The notes: generated by a model not told the origin, from the letters alone. A stretch of DNA of 64,000 nt from Toxorhynchites rutilus septentrionalis (GCF_029784135.1 NC_073745.1:42054420-42118419), one strand, 5' to 3'. Numbered from the stretch's first letter, positions 45,604-57,130 are shown. A program made the numbers and translations.

Positions 45604-48600
45604 TTTTTTTTGGCAGACTTATCTCACTTCTTAACTAGGCGAACCTAGCCAGAATTTTCACCTGCCCCCGGGCTTCTGAATGCCAAAGGGGGACTAGGCT
45701 CTGCGGAATGCACGTATTTGCATGCTCGTGCTGTTTCAGTCCTGACCGAGAAATTGTCGGACAATCGCGCAGGTGCTAAGGATGACCGACTTTTGGATGC
45801 CGGCCAATTCCTTCTCCATGTTCAACACCTTTAGCGCTTCCAGAAGTGTCTTCGGGACAATTCCAGTTCCAGAGAGAACGACTGGAACAATTCTTGGGAC
45901 CTCCCTTAGCCCCCACAGTTCCTTGAGCTCCACGGCCAATGGTCGGTACTTGCAGATTTTGCGACCGTGGGTCTCCTCCAGATTCTGGTTCAGTGGAATA
46001 GCGACATCGATGATGGTGACTTTGCGGTCGCTCTTGTCGTAAACCATTATATCTGGGCGGTTGTGGTGGATCGAGAGGTCGGTCAGAACAGTGCGATCCC
46101 AGTACAGCTTGAAACGGTCATTTTCCAGGACAGGTGCAGGCAGGTACCGGTAGTTTGGTACGTTGTCTTCCAGTAGAGCACATTGGAGCGCCAGTTGTCG
46201 ATGAACAATACGGGCCACGTTGTTGTGGCGCTCGGTGTAGGCTGCGTTGGCCAAAACGGGACAGCCTCCCATAATGTGCTCTATGTTTTCACCTGGTTGA
46301 TGGCACATCCGGCAAATGTCATCAACGTCTTGATGCCAGACGTACCGGCTGCAGTTTCTCGTCGGCATTATCCTGTCCTGGATGGCTATCATGTCGGCTT
46401 CTACTACTGAAGAGAGTTCACCACGCGTTAGCCACAGATTAGATGCGGCCTTGTCGACGTGTGGCCGATCCAGTTGATGGGGGTGGGCACCATGCACTGC
46501 CTTCTGCTTCCAAGCTGCAATCTTCTCCTCCACTGTCTGCAGATTGCAGTTGAGTTGGTACTCCGCTTGCGCCAAGTGCAGAGCGCTGTATCCTCTGTCG
46601 GCGGCGCAGACAGCCCGGTATAGCGCGTTTTGGTTGGCGCGTTCTGCGAAGTACTCGCGCAGTTGTCGTACCTGGGCAACACACAGTGCAGATATGTCGA
46701 CTATTCCAAGTCCCCCTTCTTTGCGTGGCAGTGAAACTCTCTCCAGTGCCGATTGAGGATGGTGCATTCCGGCCTCTTTAAATGCTTTCCTCATCCTCCT
46801 CTCAAGGTCCTCTAGGTCAGTTTTGCTCCATTTGACTACACCAAAACTGAAGGTCAGCAGGGGAACCGCGAATGTGTTGATCGCGCGTACCTTGTTCCCC
46901 GCGTTGAGGAAAGTCCTCAGGACACAGTTCACTCGACTCAAGAACTTGTCTCGCAGCTCCGTCTTGATGTCGGAGTGGCGAATCCCGGTGAGCTGTCGGA
47001 ATCCAAGATATTTATAGGATTCGCCACGAACCATGTCTCTTATGAACTCGCCGTCATAGACCTCGTAACCTCCGGATTCGGTAAGCTGCCCTTTCAGCAG
47101 ATGGACACAGCGGCACTTGTCAAGGCCGAACTCCATGCAAATGTCCCTGCTTATGTCTTCGACAACCCGGATAGCTACACCTAGACGCTGACGTGAATCA
47201 GCGTAGACCTTGAGATCATCCATGTAGAAGGTATGGGTCACTTCTTCGTGAGCGCCGTCGCCATACCTTATTTTATAGCCATGACCGTTTCTATTGAGCG
47301 TCCTACTGAGGGGGTTCAGTGCCAGACAAAACCAAAGCGGGCTGAAAGAGTCGCCTTGGAATATCCCCCTCTTTATCTGCAGCGTTCTAGACTGCAACAC
47401 ATTTTCCCCATCACTGAGGTGCAGAGACGTACTCCACTGCCTCATCGCATGCTGCAGGAACCTAACGACGACGGGATCAATTTTGTAGAGCTCCAATACC
47501 CGGACGAGAAACGAGTGAGGTATGGAGTCATAAGCCTTCCTGTAATCGATGTAGGCCATACTTAGGTTCCGCTGGTTATATACCGCCTGGCCGACTATGG
47601 CTGCGTCGATGATGGCCTGGTCTTTGCAGCCATGCGTATTTTTCCTGCATCCTTTCTGCTCTTCTGCGATGATGTGATGCTGTTCGCAGTGAGCAGAAAC
47701 TTTGGCGGTAATTATGCTGCTCAGTATTTTGTACAGACTCGATAGGCACGTTATCGGTCTGTACTTTGATGGGTTCAATGTGTTGCTGTCTTTCGGGAGG
47801 AGGAAGGTGACGCCACGGGTGGCGAATTCAGGAAGGTTGTGTGGGTCACGTAGCACCTTGTTGAAGCACTCAGCTATCTTTGGATGTGCGACGGTCAGCT
47901 TCTTGTGCCAAAAGTTCTGGACACCATCGGGGCCCGGTGCTGCCCAGTTCCTCAGGTACCGCGAGGCTTCGCGGACATCGTTCTCTCCGACGATGATAGC
48001 TGGCATCTCTCCAATTTCACCACAACTCTCCTCCTCCCGTCTTAGCCACATTTGCCCGTCGCGATGTTCTACTGGGGTCTCCCAAATACCAGCCCAGAAG
48101 TTCGTCACATCGCTAATATCTGGCAAACCTTCGCGGTAGTCGGGCTTCTCGTCGCTAATGTGGTCGTAGAACGCTTTTTCGTTATCTCTGAACATCCGAT
48201 TTTGTTCCTGGCGCTTTGCAGAGTCAGAGTAACGTTTCAGCCGTTTAGTTAGGACGCTCAATTGCTGCTCTGTTGTTCCTGGAGCTTATTTCTCTCTGCA
48301 CCTGCTGCTTGATCTCGTCGATTTGCGTTTGGGAGAGCATGTTGTTGCGTACTATCGCTCTACGCCTCGCGTTCATCGCGTTCTGATCAAGCCTCCCGAC
48401 GAACTCTGGATACGCTTCCTCGAACATTGTTAGTATTCGAGGGCGACCGCTCATGTCCGTCTCCAAAGCAGTGCAGATGTAATAGGCGCGGATCACGAAT
48501 TCATTCATTTCGTGTGTCCACATGATCCGGCGCCTAGTGGTACCCACAAGTGTGGACGACTGTCGTCTGGCAGTCGCAACACGTCTCGTAGGCGCAGCGT

Positions 48601-48990
48601 TTCTTGGGTGATGTCGATGGCTGCTGTTTCCGTGTGGCGGTAGCTCTTCGGGTTGAACCCGGCTGGTGGCCCGCTCTTGCACATCGCCCTCCAGCCGCTG
48701 GCCGCTCGCTCTTACGCCCGTTCCAGGACCAGCTCCAGTTCGGGGACCCTCCTCGGGTGATCGCATTCTAATTATTCTTCGTGATCGTAGCTCCATTTTA
48801 TTGGGTGTATCTCCTTTGCCCGGGAGACAGCGGGTTGGCAAGGCCTCCATGACCCGGGAGGCCTTCCCCGGGAGAGATATAGCGCTCTGACTCGCTCGCA
48901 CCCCCTCACTTAGCCACTTTCGACACCCGTTCTCGGAGCCAAGACCAGGTGTGTGTTTCCAGTTCACGCCCGATCTAAAAATGTCGTCAT
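45604..48990 (-). mobile_element. R4/Dong-like non-LTR retrotransposon (restriction-like endonuclease type)
   Basis: A 3.4-kb element with a single long coding region split into two frames, a 3' UTR ending in an A-run (T-run at 45604-45612 on the plus strand), and a GC-rich 5' part unlike its AT-rich neighbours. The 5' end is not sharply defined (48970-49110), and I did not find a convincing target duplication. This clade uses a C-terminal restriction-like endonuclease and tends to be site-specific. Confidence 0.8.
45736..48967 (-). pseudogene. R4/Dong-like ORF (Myb-like region, RT, zinc knuckle, PD-D endonuclease), one frameshift
   Basis: The N-terminal 240 codons (48967-48245) hold an Arg/Pro-rich leader and a region with RRRIMWTHEMNEFVIRAYY and FEEAYPEFVGRLDQNAMNAR, the pre-RT domain of this clade. 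Across a frame change near 48250, 841 codons (48261-45736) contain RT motifs (AYIDYRKAYDSIPHSF, GIFQGDSFSPL, FYMDD), a knuckle C-x2-C-x7-H-x4-C (CRMCHQPGENIEHIMGGC) and the endonuclease core RPDIMVYD ... IIDVAIP. All catalytic residues I looked for are present. The only visible lesion is the frame change, so this is a young copy or uses frameshifting. Confidence 0.85.
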
Positions 48991-48999
48991 ATGATCTTC

Positions 49000-50828
49000 G
49001 TGGAGGCGTGAGATAGGAACATTTGAGACCAACAGGCAGGCTCCTACCCTATGTTGATCCCCATTTGAGAACCTTTTTATTTTTTGTCTTATTTTTTTGT
49101 TATTTGTTTTATTTTTTGTCTAGAAGAAGTTAATATAATTTTAGATTAAGCTAGGGCAATGTAAATCAATTAGTGTAAATAAAATAGTTTAGAAAGACAT
49201 TATTCCGTGTGTTGATTTTCACAGCGTTTAAGAGTGTTCTAGCAGCTGATTCAACGAGAGTGGTCGTCAGCGGAGATCAGCGAGTGGAAAGTTTCGCAGT
49301 CGGCAGCCTTTCAGCCAGCTACTTCCCGACGATTGTGATTGTCGCATGCGTGAGGCATCACCAGCTGTCCAGTTAATCCGAGGAAAGGTCACGAGCATCT
49401 TTGCCTCCTCTCCAACCATATACAGTCCACCATCGAACCACACAGAAACTAAAGTTGAGTTCGCTCAAGCCAAACACCAGAGGAGGCACTTAATATACCT
49501 TTCAAGTTCTGACTTACACAGCCGGTGCCTGAGGGACGGATGAATAGAACCGATTATCAGCTGACCTTCTTGAAGTGAGCACTCCAACCATATGGTTGGT
49601 GCTCGGAATGCCACTGTGGAGTAAGAGTAGTTAAGTTCGGTCGGCTAATATGATTCATTCCGGCTATTCGTGGCACTCTCAATGCAGAATCAGGAGGGTA
49701 AATCTTACTGGGATCTTTCAAGCGGTTTGCACGGCAGGTGTTGTACTGCCAAAACTAGTCGCTTCTCGTCGCCACTGCTGCTTGTCGCCAAGAAGCTGGT
49801 TGAGGTAAATACGGTTTGGCTTGAGAGATTTTTCGCAGATAAAAAATACCGCAAAATACGGAAAGCAGATTTGAAAGAGATCTATCTATGCTGGAGAACA
49901 AGTTCCCTCACTGGTTCTTGCCCCAGGGTGGTATCATCGATTGCTTCGTGGGGGAGTAGCGATTTTATAAGTGTTATATCCAATGGCAACGATGGCCGAT
50001 CATGACCGTACTAATCAAAGTGATTCAACCCATGTATCAGACATGGTAGTCCACCACTGCGGGTCATCTTCCTCAGTCACATCCGGTTTTGCAACAACAG
50101 CAGCAATATCATCACCACCAACCAACCTAAATTGGCAGCTTCAATGGAGCGGGAAAAAACACGTCAATTTTTCCCGGAATCGTTGGTTTTTCATCAGTAG
50201 TAAACCTTGACAGAGAAAATTATTGTAAACATACTCTCAAATTTTGGAGGTTTTTATTAACTTAAGGGGGACCCCTGTCAGGAAGGTCGAAAAATACTGA
50301 ATTTGCCTGATTTTTTTCCGGATGTTGGGAATAGTAATATAGTGTTCGAGTATTTTAGTTATTGTTTAAGGTATATTTGAAGATGTATTTTCGAATTTTT
50401 GACGAATTATGATTATTACGCTGTTGACAGTTTGATGATTTGAAATCGGTACCTTGCTGGTGGCATCGGTTCTGAAACAACGGGGTGTCTCAGAACGAAT
50501 TCCAATAAATATATTGAAACTTTAGGACAATACCTAAAGCGTTACATAGGGGTTTTTGAAAATTTGAAAAATTGCCAAAACGTTAAAAATGAGTAATTTT
50601 TTATGAAAAATCGCTGTTTAGAAGCTCATGAAAAAATCGAAAAAATGAGGTATCGAAAAACTTTAGTTTGCTTTAGATAATCCATTTTTACATGATGATA
50701 AAATGTAAAAATGGAATTGGATGATTTTAAAGTTCACCCCTCTGAACTTTAGACAAGAATTCGTTACATTCGGTACCGCACGGTGATCTGGCCGATTACC
50801 TACGTGCCAATCACCGATAGTGGGACTG
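49000..50828. other. Unassigned sequence right of the R4-like element
   Basis: 49000-49220 is T-rich then has GTAAATAAAATAGTTTAGAA and ends TTTTCACA, which is reminiscent of an LTR end, but no paired LTR, primer-binding site or gag/pol was found. 49340-50000 has two short open frames without known motifs. Confidence 0.3.
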
Positions 50829-50831
50829 TTA

Positions 50832-51456
50832 AGGTGGGACCAGAATGCCGCGCTATGCGTCGCGTTGCGACAATTGTACTTTGACACTTCATTTTAAATA
50901 TGTGTGTTTCCATTTAGTCGAACACAATAATGCGTTGCGTCATTAGCATCGTTGTACTAAACTGCTTGCGCCGAATTCGCGATGACAGTGGCATGGTGTC
51001 GACGTCTGGTGACAACTTCAAATTAGGGCCATAATTTGGGTCCCAAACTCATTAGTGTAACCTCTATCAGATTAGAAGACACGAAGCCGGTTTTAAATTC
51101 TAAAATTTGAATGAAAATTTTCACATCATGTTATTTGATTACTTGAAACACATGTTTCTGACTTTCATTCAACCACATGGCTAAACAATTCCTAAACTAG
51201 TAAACGAAGCTCAATGCCGCCAGCGCGGATATGTCAATGTGTTGTTTTTAAAAACATTCAACTGATCCGTGGACACAAAAAGAATAAGATTTTCATACGA
51301 ACTTTATTTTGTTTTTGTTTACATGAAAAATGGTGACGCGAATGCTAGATTGTGACTGCAAATCAACAGACTGCGTCGGGCGAATGTTTTAGTACAATAC
51401 GCAAGCAATGACCGCTGATGAGAAGCAACGCACAACGCAGCATTCTGTTTCCACCT
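50832..51456. mobile_element. MITE with TIRs and TTA duplication
   Basis: Inverted ends AGGTGGGACCAGAATGC (50832) and GCATTCTGTTTCCACCT (51456) are flanked by TTA at 50829-50831 and 51457-51459. Further inward, TAGTACAA ... TTGTACTA-like and GCGTTGC blocks also mirror each other. 625 bp, no coding capacity. The 3-bp TWA duplication suggests a PIF/Harbinger-type MITE. Confidence 0.65.
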
Positions 51457-52574
51457 TTACTTTCCATTGCTCAGCCTCACCATCGTCGGCAATTGTCTTC
51501 AAAAACACCGCTTCGACGATGTGAAAATGGCAGATGTTTCCTGTGGGGGCTCATTAAAAAAAAACAATGTTTGAAAAGGGACTTTAAATTTTGATATAAC
51601 AAAAACATTGGTGTCAACGGCGACCAATTAATACTTGTTCTATACAGTTGAGGGAAAGCTTCTCTCAGTGTTACGACCGCACCGTTCTCGTGCACATTTC
51701 GTCATCGCAGCAATCACTGCTAACTGCATTCTCTCTGTTTATTTACACCGCGCTTTTGGTCACGAATTTTTTTAGCGCCTTTGTTTATAGTGTGATTAAT
51801 GAAATAGCTCAAAAATCGCATTTTGTTTTTTTGGCTTACGTATCTCGTTTATATTCCTGAACTTTGGTCAGCCTACTTTGGATGAATTTATTTTTTTCAA
51901 TTCGATGCAGAAAAACATCTAAGGAATCGGAAGCGAATTAATTTTGGTATTTTTTGCTGGAAGATTAATGTGTAATGATGATGTTCCGAATTATAGAGAT
52001 TTTTTCAGATTTTCATATTTTCTCAGTTCATTCACCGCTAGCTTTAACGAGGCCAATTTTAAAAACGAATCTAAACTGACAGCTGATCGCTAGCAGGATG
52101 ATTGATTAATCGTGAATTCGAGCATTGTTTCCGGAATAAAAGTGGCGTCAATTTGCAGCGCACTTCAAGTCGGATGTGAAGAAGGTGTTTTTCAACGGTG
52201 AGAGCTGAAAACGATTGCATGTTGACGCCACCATTCCACCACACGCCCGTGTTCAGAGTGTTGTTTAGAGCGTTGGAAATGTGATTTTTTTCTAAGAAAT
52301 ACTGAAAAACAAGTTGGTAGTTCAGTAAGTTCAGTCGCTCTAGACAGCGAGCAATCAATAGTACATTCTGTTAATTCTGAGAGTTAACTTGAAAATTTGC
52401 TCAAATCAGCGTTTTATTGCTTCGCGAAACGTTCTTGCACCTCACTCAGTGAAAACATGCATTCATCGTCCCTTGTCAGTGCTATCATATCATTCTTGCA
52501 TTTCTACAATGTTTGTTAATAGTCGGTTATAATTTCGTAGTACTACGTTAACAATGCGATCCTGTCTTAGACAC

Positions 52575-52890
52575 CACTTTTCTTTTTTGACGTAGGACTG
52601 CGTCTTTCTTTTCTATACTGGGATGTAAGTTCAAAGTTTCCAAACCGAAAGCGTTACGCCGGAGAACGAGACTTTGAGTGTTAATAGTTCCTGAGCAACT
52701 GAACGAAATGGTATGATAAACACTACATTCGAAACATAAAATGTCTACGCGTTCTATGCTTTTTACTTTTTGACCCAAAAACTTGTTTCAATAGCCTTAA
52801 AATTGTTTTCAAAACAGGCTATTGAAATCACACCAATCGGTATAAAAGCGAGTGTCGCTCGGAAATCTATTCAGTTATGATTGCGCAACG
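52575..52890 (+). repeat. Promoter-like repeat, copy 2 (CCAAT-TATA-initiator)
   Basis: Reverse-oriented relative to copy 1. It has CCAAT at 52833-52837, TATAAAAG at 52841-52848 and TCAGTT at 52871-52876, again 32 bases between the first T of TATA and the initiator A. An upstream CAATAGCC ... GGCTATTG inverted pair is also kept in copy 1. Downstream, CGATTG-AAG is shared. Confidence 0.6.
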
Positions 52891-52904
52891 ATTGAAGTAC
52901 CATC

Positions 52905-53138
52905 GCTGGAATAAATGGAAGTTTCCCTAACACAGACTTCAAAACCATGGGGCCTGAGGAAACTGGTATTGCAAATTAGATGCAAGCAGCGGGTACTTTT
53001 GTACTCGTTTGCATTTTTGCCAATTAGAATGTTTCCCTAATACAGATTTCAAAACCATGAAGCCTGGGGAAATCGGCATTGCAAAATAGATGCAAATTGT
53101 GAGTACTTTTGTACTCATTTGCGTTTCTGCAAAACGGA
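52905..53138 (+). repeat. Diverged tandem repeat, ~105-bp unit
   Basis: Two units of GTTTCCCTAA-ACAGA-TTCAAAACCATG followed by GAGTACTTTTGTACTC-like palindromes. Same family as 16505-16740. Placed between promoter-like repeat copy 2 and the inverted-terminus element. Confidence 0.6.
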
Positions 53139-54122
53139 AAGCCAACGGCAGTCCTACGTCAACCTTGCGGTTATATCATAGGTATAATCCATCCATAGTT
53201 TTTTGTGCCACGAGGTACCATGAAAAAAACGTGTTCTGGTCTCTCTGGAAAAAAGATTGAGTACCACTGGATTACATGGATCGGAAAACTAGTTCTAATT
53301 TTCCTTCAGTTTACTTCATTTTTCTAGCTCCGATTATGAGGTGAGTTATCAATTCTAAGTTTTCTGTTATTTATCTCTCACATTCAATGTAAACGTCAAG
53401 AATTCAACTATCACACATTTCTACTGGTTATAGGGTAAGATACAAGGATTCCATTGGAATAGTGTAAATGCAGTGTAATCAATGGTTCGGGAGTTGTGGG
53501 ATTAGCTAGTCCATGACAGCAAACCGATACCACCAATAGTGGATCATTCTATGCTGGACAAAACAAGTCCAATTTTTTGTTTTCTTTCGATGTCGGTCTA
53601 CGTCTAACAGGAATATACAGGAGATAAAATGAAAATCTAAACACAGAACATGCAGGAAAAAATTAAAGATTTCGAATGCTAATATTTCGAACATTTCTTA
53701 GTAGATCGGAAAGGTGTTTGCATCAATTGATATGAAATATTTCCACGCATCTATCACAATGAACAAAATGTTATTTATATAAATAATTGAATAATTGTGA
53801 AATGTCAAGCGTTATCTAAACGCCTCTATTTCCACGTTTGATCGGTCCGGTTCAGGGTTTCCCCAACACGGGCAGGAAACTGTTTGCTCCGAACTTCTTT
53901 CTTCTCTTCGTTCACTTTTTCTTCGTTTGTATTTAAGAGGCGTTAAACGTGGCAATTCATTCACCTACAGCCTTGAAAAAGGCCATTTGTTGTTTGAGAA
54001 GGTTGGTTGGATTGTATCACAGGCGTAAAATGTGAAACTTGACTTGTTTGCTAAAAAGAAAACTAGAAGCGGGTTATATATGTTATATAACCGCAAGGTA
54101 GACGTAGGATTAGCGTTGGCTT
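53139..54122. mobile_element. Element bounded by ~42-bp inverted termini
   Basis: The left arm begins AAGCCAACGGCAGTCCTACG (53139) and reads on through TTGCGGTTATATCATA. The right arm (54079-54122) is its inverted counterpart with about 80-85 percent match by eye. Contains the hairpin repeat at 53969 and no transposase. It lies between inverted copies 2 and 3 of the promoter-like repeat. Confidence 0.6.
53935..53990 (+). repeat. Hairpin repeat family copy inside inverted-terminus element
   Basis: TATTTAAGAGGCGTTAAACG, AATTCATTCACCTACAG and the hairpin AGCCTTGAAAAAGGCC (53969-53984). Confidence 0.5.
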
Positions 54123-54574
54123 AATAATCATTTGTTTGAAATTGCATCTGAATCATTTCTCAATGAATGAATGAATGAATGTTTTGAAAGATTGTTAAGT
54201 TTTTCTTGTTAGTATATGGGTGGATGAGTATGGAATTGTTATAACCATGAAATTCAACTCTTTCGAACTTGTTGGTCGTCCTGAAAAGAACCGATGGGTT
54301 TGAGTGGTTTTATAAAAGTAACTGAAGATATTTGATACCTGATTCATTGCGTCTTCGTGAGAATAATACACGAGATTGTTCATTAGCATTCCATGCGAAA
54401 GCAGAATAGAAACTGATACTCTTGGATTGCATCACAGAACATTTAGTCGAATGCGCAAATGTGTGCGAATATTCCTCCGCCCGGGCACATTCACAGGCAA
54501 GCAATTTTCCAATACCACTCCATGCGAAACAAAATAGAAACTGACAGATGTAGGCGTCGGCATCATGCTTCGTG

Positions 54575-54775
54575 CCTCAATTTTTTGGATCAATAAGTAA
54601 CAATCATATAAATCTTAGACATTTTATCTTTCGAATGAGGTTATTTTCATATCACTTCGTTCAGTCGCCAAAGAATTATTAACGTCAATACCTTGCACTC
54701 CAAGCGTCACTCTCTCGTTTCCGAAACTTCAAGCTTACACCCCGGAACAGAAATGAAACACGTAATCCTACGTCA
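54575..54775. repeat. Promoter-like repeat, copy 3 (lacks the promoter end)
   Basis: Same orientation as copy 1 and inverted relative to copy 2. Matches the segment from TTTTTGGATCAA-AAGTAAC to the terminal CCTACGTC with clear divergence. The TATA-containing end is missing. Confidence 0.55.
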
Positions 54776-55019
54776 TTATGGGAACCGATACATTTTTCCG
54801 TTCGATTTTGGCAACACACCCAAATATTTTGTGTTGCCAAAATCGACCGGTGCCGAAAACGAACGGTTTTTTAATACTTTTTTTAAAACTTTTTGGTGGT
54901 TAAAAATATTTAGGGATCAATAAAAAATTACATAACGCGAATATTTTAGTTTTTGTTCTCCTCGGGTACACTATGGTATACACCGAAGAGTCTATTGCTC
55001 CGAGGTTAAAGATGGCAAA

Positions 55020-56068
55020 ATATAGAATAACCTTTATACCATGCGCAAATGCTACGGGCACTCACAAAAAAATGCCGATGTTTATAATTGGAAAAACTAA
55101 GAACTCATAGGGCTTTCAAAAGCGTTCAAATTCCTGTTGAATATGCCGCTTCGAAAAATGCATGAATAACGTCTTTCGTACCAAATAATCGAAAATTTTG
55201 CAGTACACTGAGCCGTTCTCCTTGTTGGTAATTGTTCGGCCCATCATTTCCAACATGAGCTGATTTCGGATGACGGTTTGATAGAGGTACAGTTTCTACT
55301 GCCTAACGTGACCTCTTTACTGCAGCCCATGGGCCAACAGGTCATTCAAATTACCAAAACAAGATACCGAGACAAATTACATCTTGAAATCGCCAATGAG
55401 TCCAACTTTAAGCAACGGATTAAGAAAATCAACCCTCAATACGTTTCTTTTTGGCTGCATGAAGCATGGATGGATGTCTCCGAAACAGTGATTGAACGAT
55501 CTTGGAAAAATATAGGCTGGATAGTTGGAACTGCTGCACGAAGACGGCGTTCCTTTGCGTATTTTGTTCAATTCCCAGATGGACATCGACACAGATGAAA
55601 CAACGGAATTTTTTTTTTTACCTGTATTATAGTGACTTTCAACTAATTTGGCTGGTTCGTCACTTTTACTTCCGTTTTTGGAAGAATGTCGGGAGTGAGA
55701 ATTGAACTCGTGACCTTTAGCGTGAGAGGCATGGATGTTACCACTACGCCAGATCGCCTCCACGAAACAACGGAATACCCCAAGGGAGAATTTCGCATAG
55801 ATGAATACTCAGACGCGAAAATTATCGCTCTGATACTGAATAAGGACGACAAAGACTGCATAGAGGAAGAAGGAGATGACGATCATTTCTTGGATAAACA
55901 AGGAGACGAAGATTCGATTTTGGTGAACATCGCTCTCCTCATGGCTTGCTTGCTTGTATTTGTTGAGATATGTACCTTGATAAATGCGGGGTGGCAGGAT
56001 GAAAAACCGCAGATGCAGCCCTTCATGATTTCCATCGACCTTCACCTTAAGAAAGTAACATTCCAATG
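55020..56068 (+). pseudogene. pogo/Tigger (jerky-like) transposase remnant, catalytic residues lost
   Basis: Fragments in order: ITFIPCANATGTHKKMPMFI (55027-55085), LLVGNCSAHHFQHELISDDG (about 55218-55277), VQFLLPNVTSLLQPMGQQVI (55285-55345), FWLHEAWMDVSETVIERSWK, and after the SINE FRIDEYSDAKIIALILNKDD. In the family the second segment reads LLxDN and the third QPMDQ. Here both aspartates are glycine, so even this region could not be catalytic. Confidence 0.75.
55610..55763 (-). mobile_element. Second tRNA-derived SINE family (Feilai-like), inside a pogo transposase
   Basis: Reading the minus strand: tRNA-like A-box (TGGCGTAGTGGTAACATCC), B-box (GGTCACGAGTTCAATTC) and a short body ending in an A-run. 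The duplication GAAACAACGGAAT flanks it at 55597-55609 and 55764-55776. The pogo reading frame resumes after it. It resembles the Aedes Feilai family from memory. Confidence 0.82.
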
Positions 56069-56934
56069 ATACCAAGGGGGAAAACAATGGATTGTCAAGG
56101 GGTTGGGGGAACATGCAGATGAGGCCAGAAATGTCGTGTGCACCTATTGTGTTCACCAATTAATTACTTTTTGGATTCGAAGTTGTTAGAGGTTCAATAA
56201 TAGAATTACCACCCGGGAGTATTCGGAACGCAACAGGCACATGTGCCAAAATCGAACGGGGTCTGTATATAAAAATCTAATCGAGAAAACTATTCGCTGA
56301 AAAGACTAAAATATTGGATTAAACGATATTATAAATTGAATAAATGAATTGAAAAATTAGAGGTAAAGCAAAGAAATAAGAAAGGGTGAAGTAAAAAATA
56401 TGAACTAATTGTTTTGTTGTTTTGGTTATTTTGGTCGAACCAGAGAAGTGTGATGTTCGAAATTTTGTTCATTTTGATCAACTTGTCGGCAACCGTGTTA
56501 CCGAGGAATTCGAAACGAGAATTTTTCTGGAGTTGCCTCTTCTGTTTCTATGATCCATGAGAGCTTGCTGTTTCCACTACGGAGGTCTAAAGACAACCAG
56601 CTGAATTTGAGAAGATTACAATCGGAAGGGATTTATGACTATATTTATGGTTGTTGTTAGGAGGGCAAAAATTGCTCCGCACGGTCCGGGAGCTACTTTT
56701 CTATCCTTTGCTAATGCTAGTGCAGCGCGGAGTAATGTTTACGATGTTGTGCTTTTTTCAGCACGTTTCACGGACCGAACACCAGTGACATTGAAAGCAG
56801 ATTTATTTCTCAAGGGAAATTTAGATCATTTAATTATCGTTTCGAGAAACCGAATATTATAAAGAGATAATTATGAACATTTACTAGGTTTGTACAAAAA
56901 GTATCGCGATTAATGAATTTCTGTGGGTTTTTCT

Positions 56935-57130
56935 TGAATGGCACTTACGTTCCTAGTGGAACTTTTGCCTTCTAAACGTAGATATTACTTGCGTCATTTT
57001 TATTAGTAATACTTAGTTCAGATTCCTATGCCGGATTACCACGCCTTGAATGTATTCTGGAGTGGCAAGCTCTAGAATACGCATGACCATAGTGCAAGTC
57101 GGAAGAAATCTCTTTGACGAAAAAATTTTT
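56935..57130 (-). mobile_element. tRNA-derived SINE (family 1), 5'-truncated and diverged
   Basis: Matches the SINE body from GAATGGCACTTACGTTCCTA to AAGTCGGAAGAAATC with more substitutions and small insertions than the other copies. The tRNA-like head is absent. This is the oldest of the four copies by eye. Confidence 0.7.

Larger units (their letters stand above)
54791..56265 (+). mobile_element. pogo/Tigger-like element with TIRs and TA duplication
   Basis: Ends CATTTTTCCGTTCGATTTTGG (54791; shared core CCGTTCGATTTTGGCA) and its inverse TGCCAAAATCGAACGG near 56244-56259, with TA at 54789-54790 and 56266-56267. A further inverted copy of the terminus at 54831-54852 makes the left end a hairpin. 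The transposase is degraded and split by a SINE. Confidence 0.75.

Noticed and set aside
45773..48139. Plus-strand frames of 60-145 codons across the R4-like element
   Set aside because: All are antisense shadows of the 841-codon RT/endonuclease frame.
55695..55763. Possible tRNA on the minus strand
   Set aside because: Flanked by a 13-bp duplication with an A-tail body; SINE, not tRNA.
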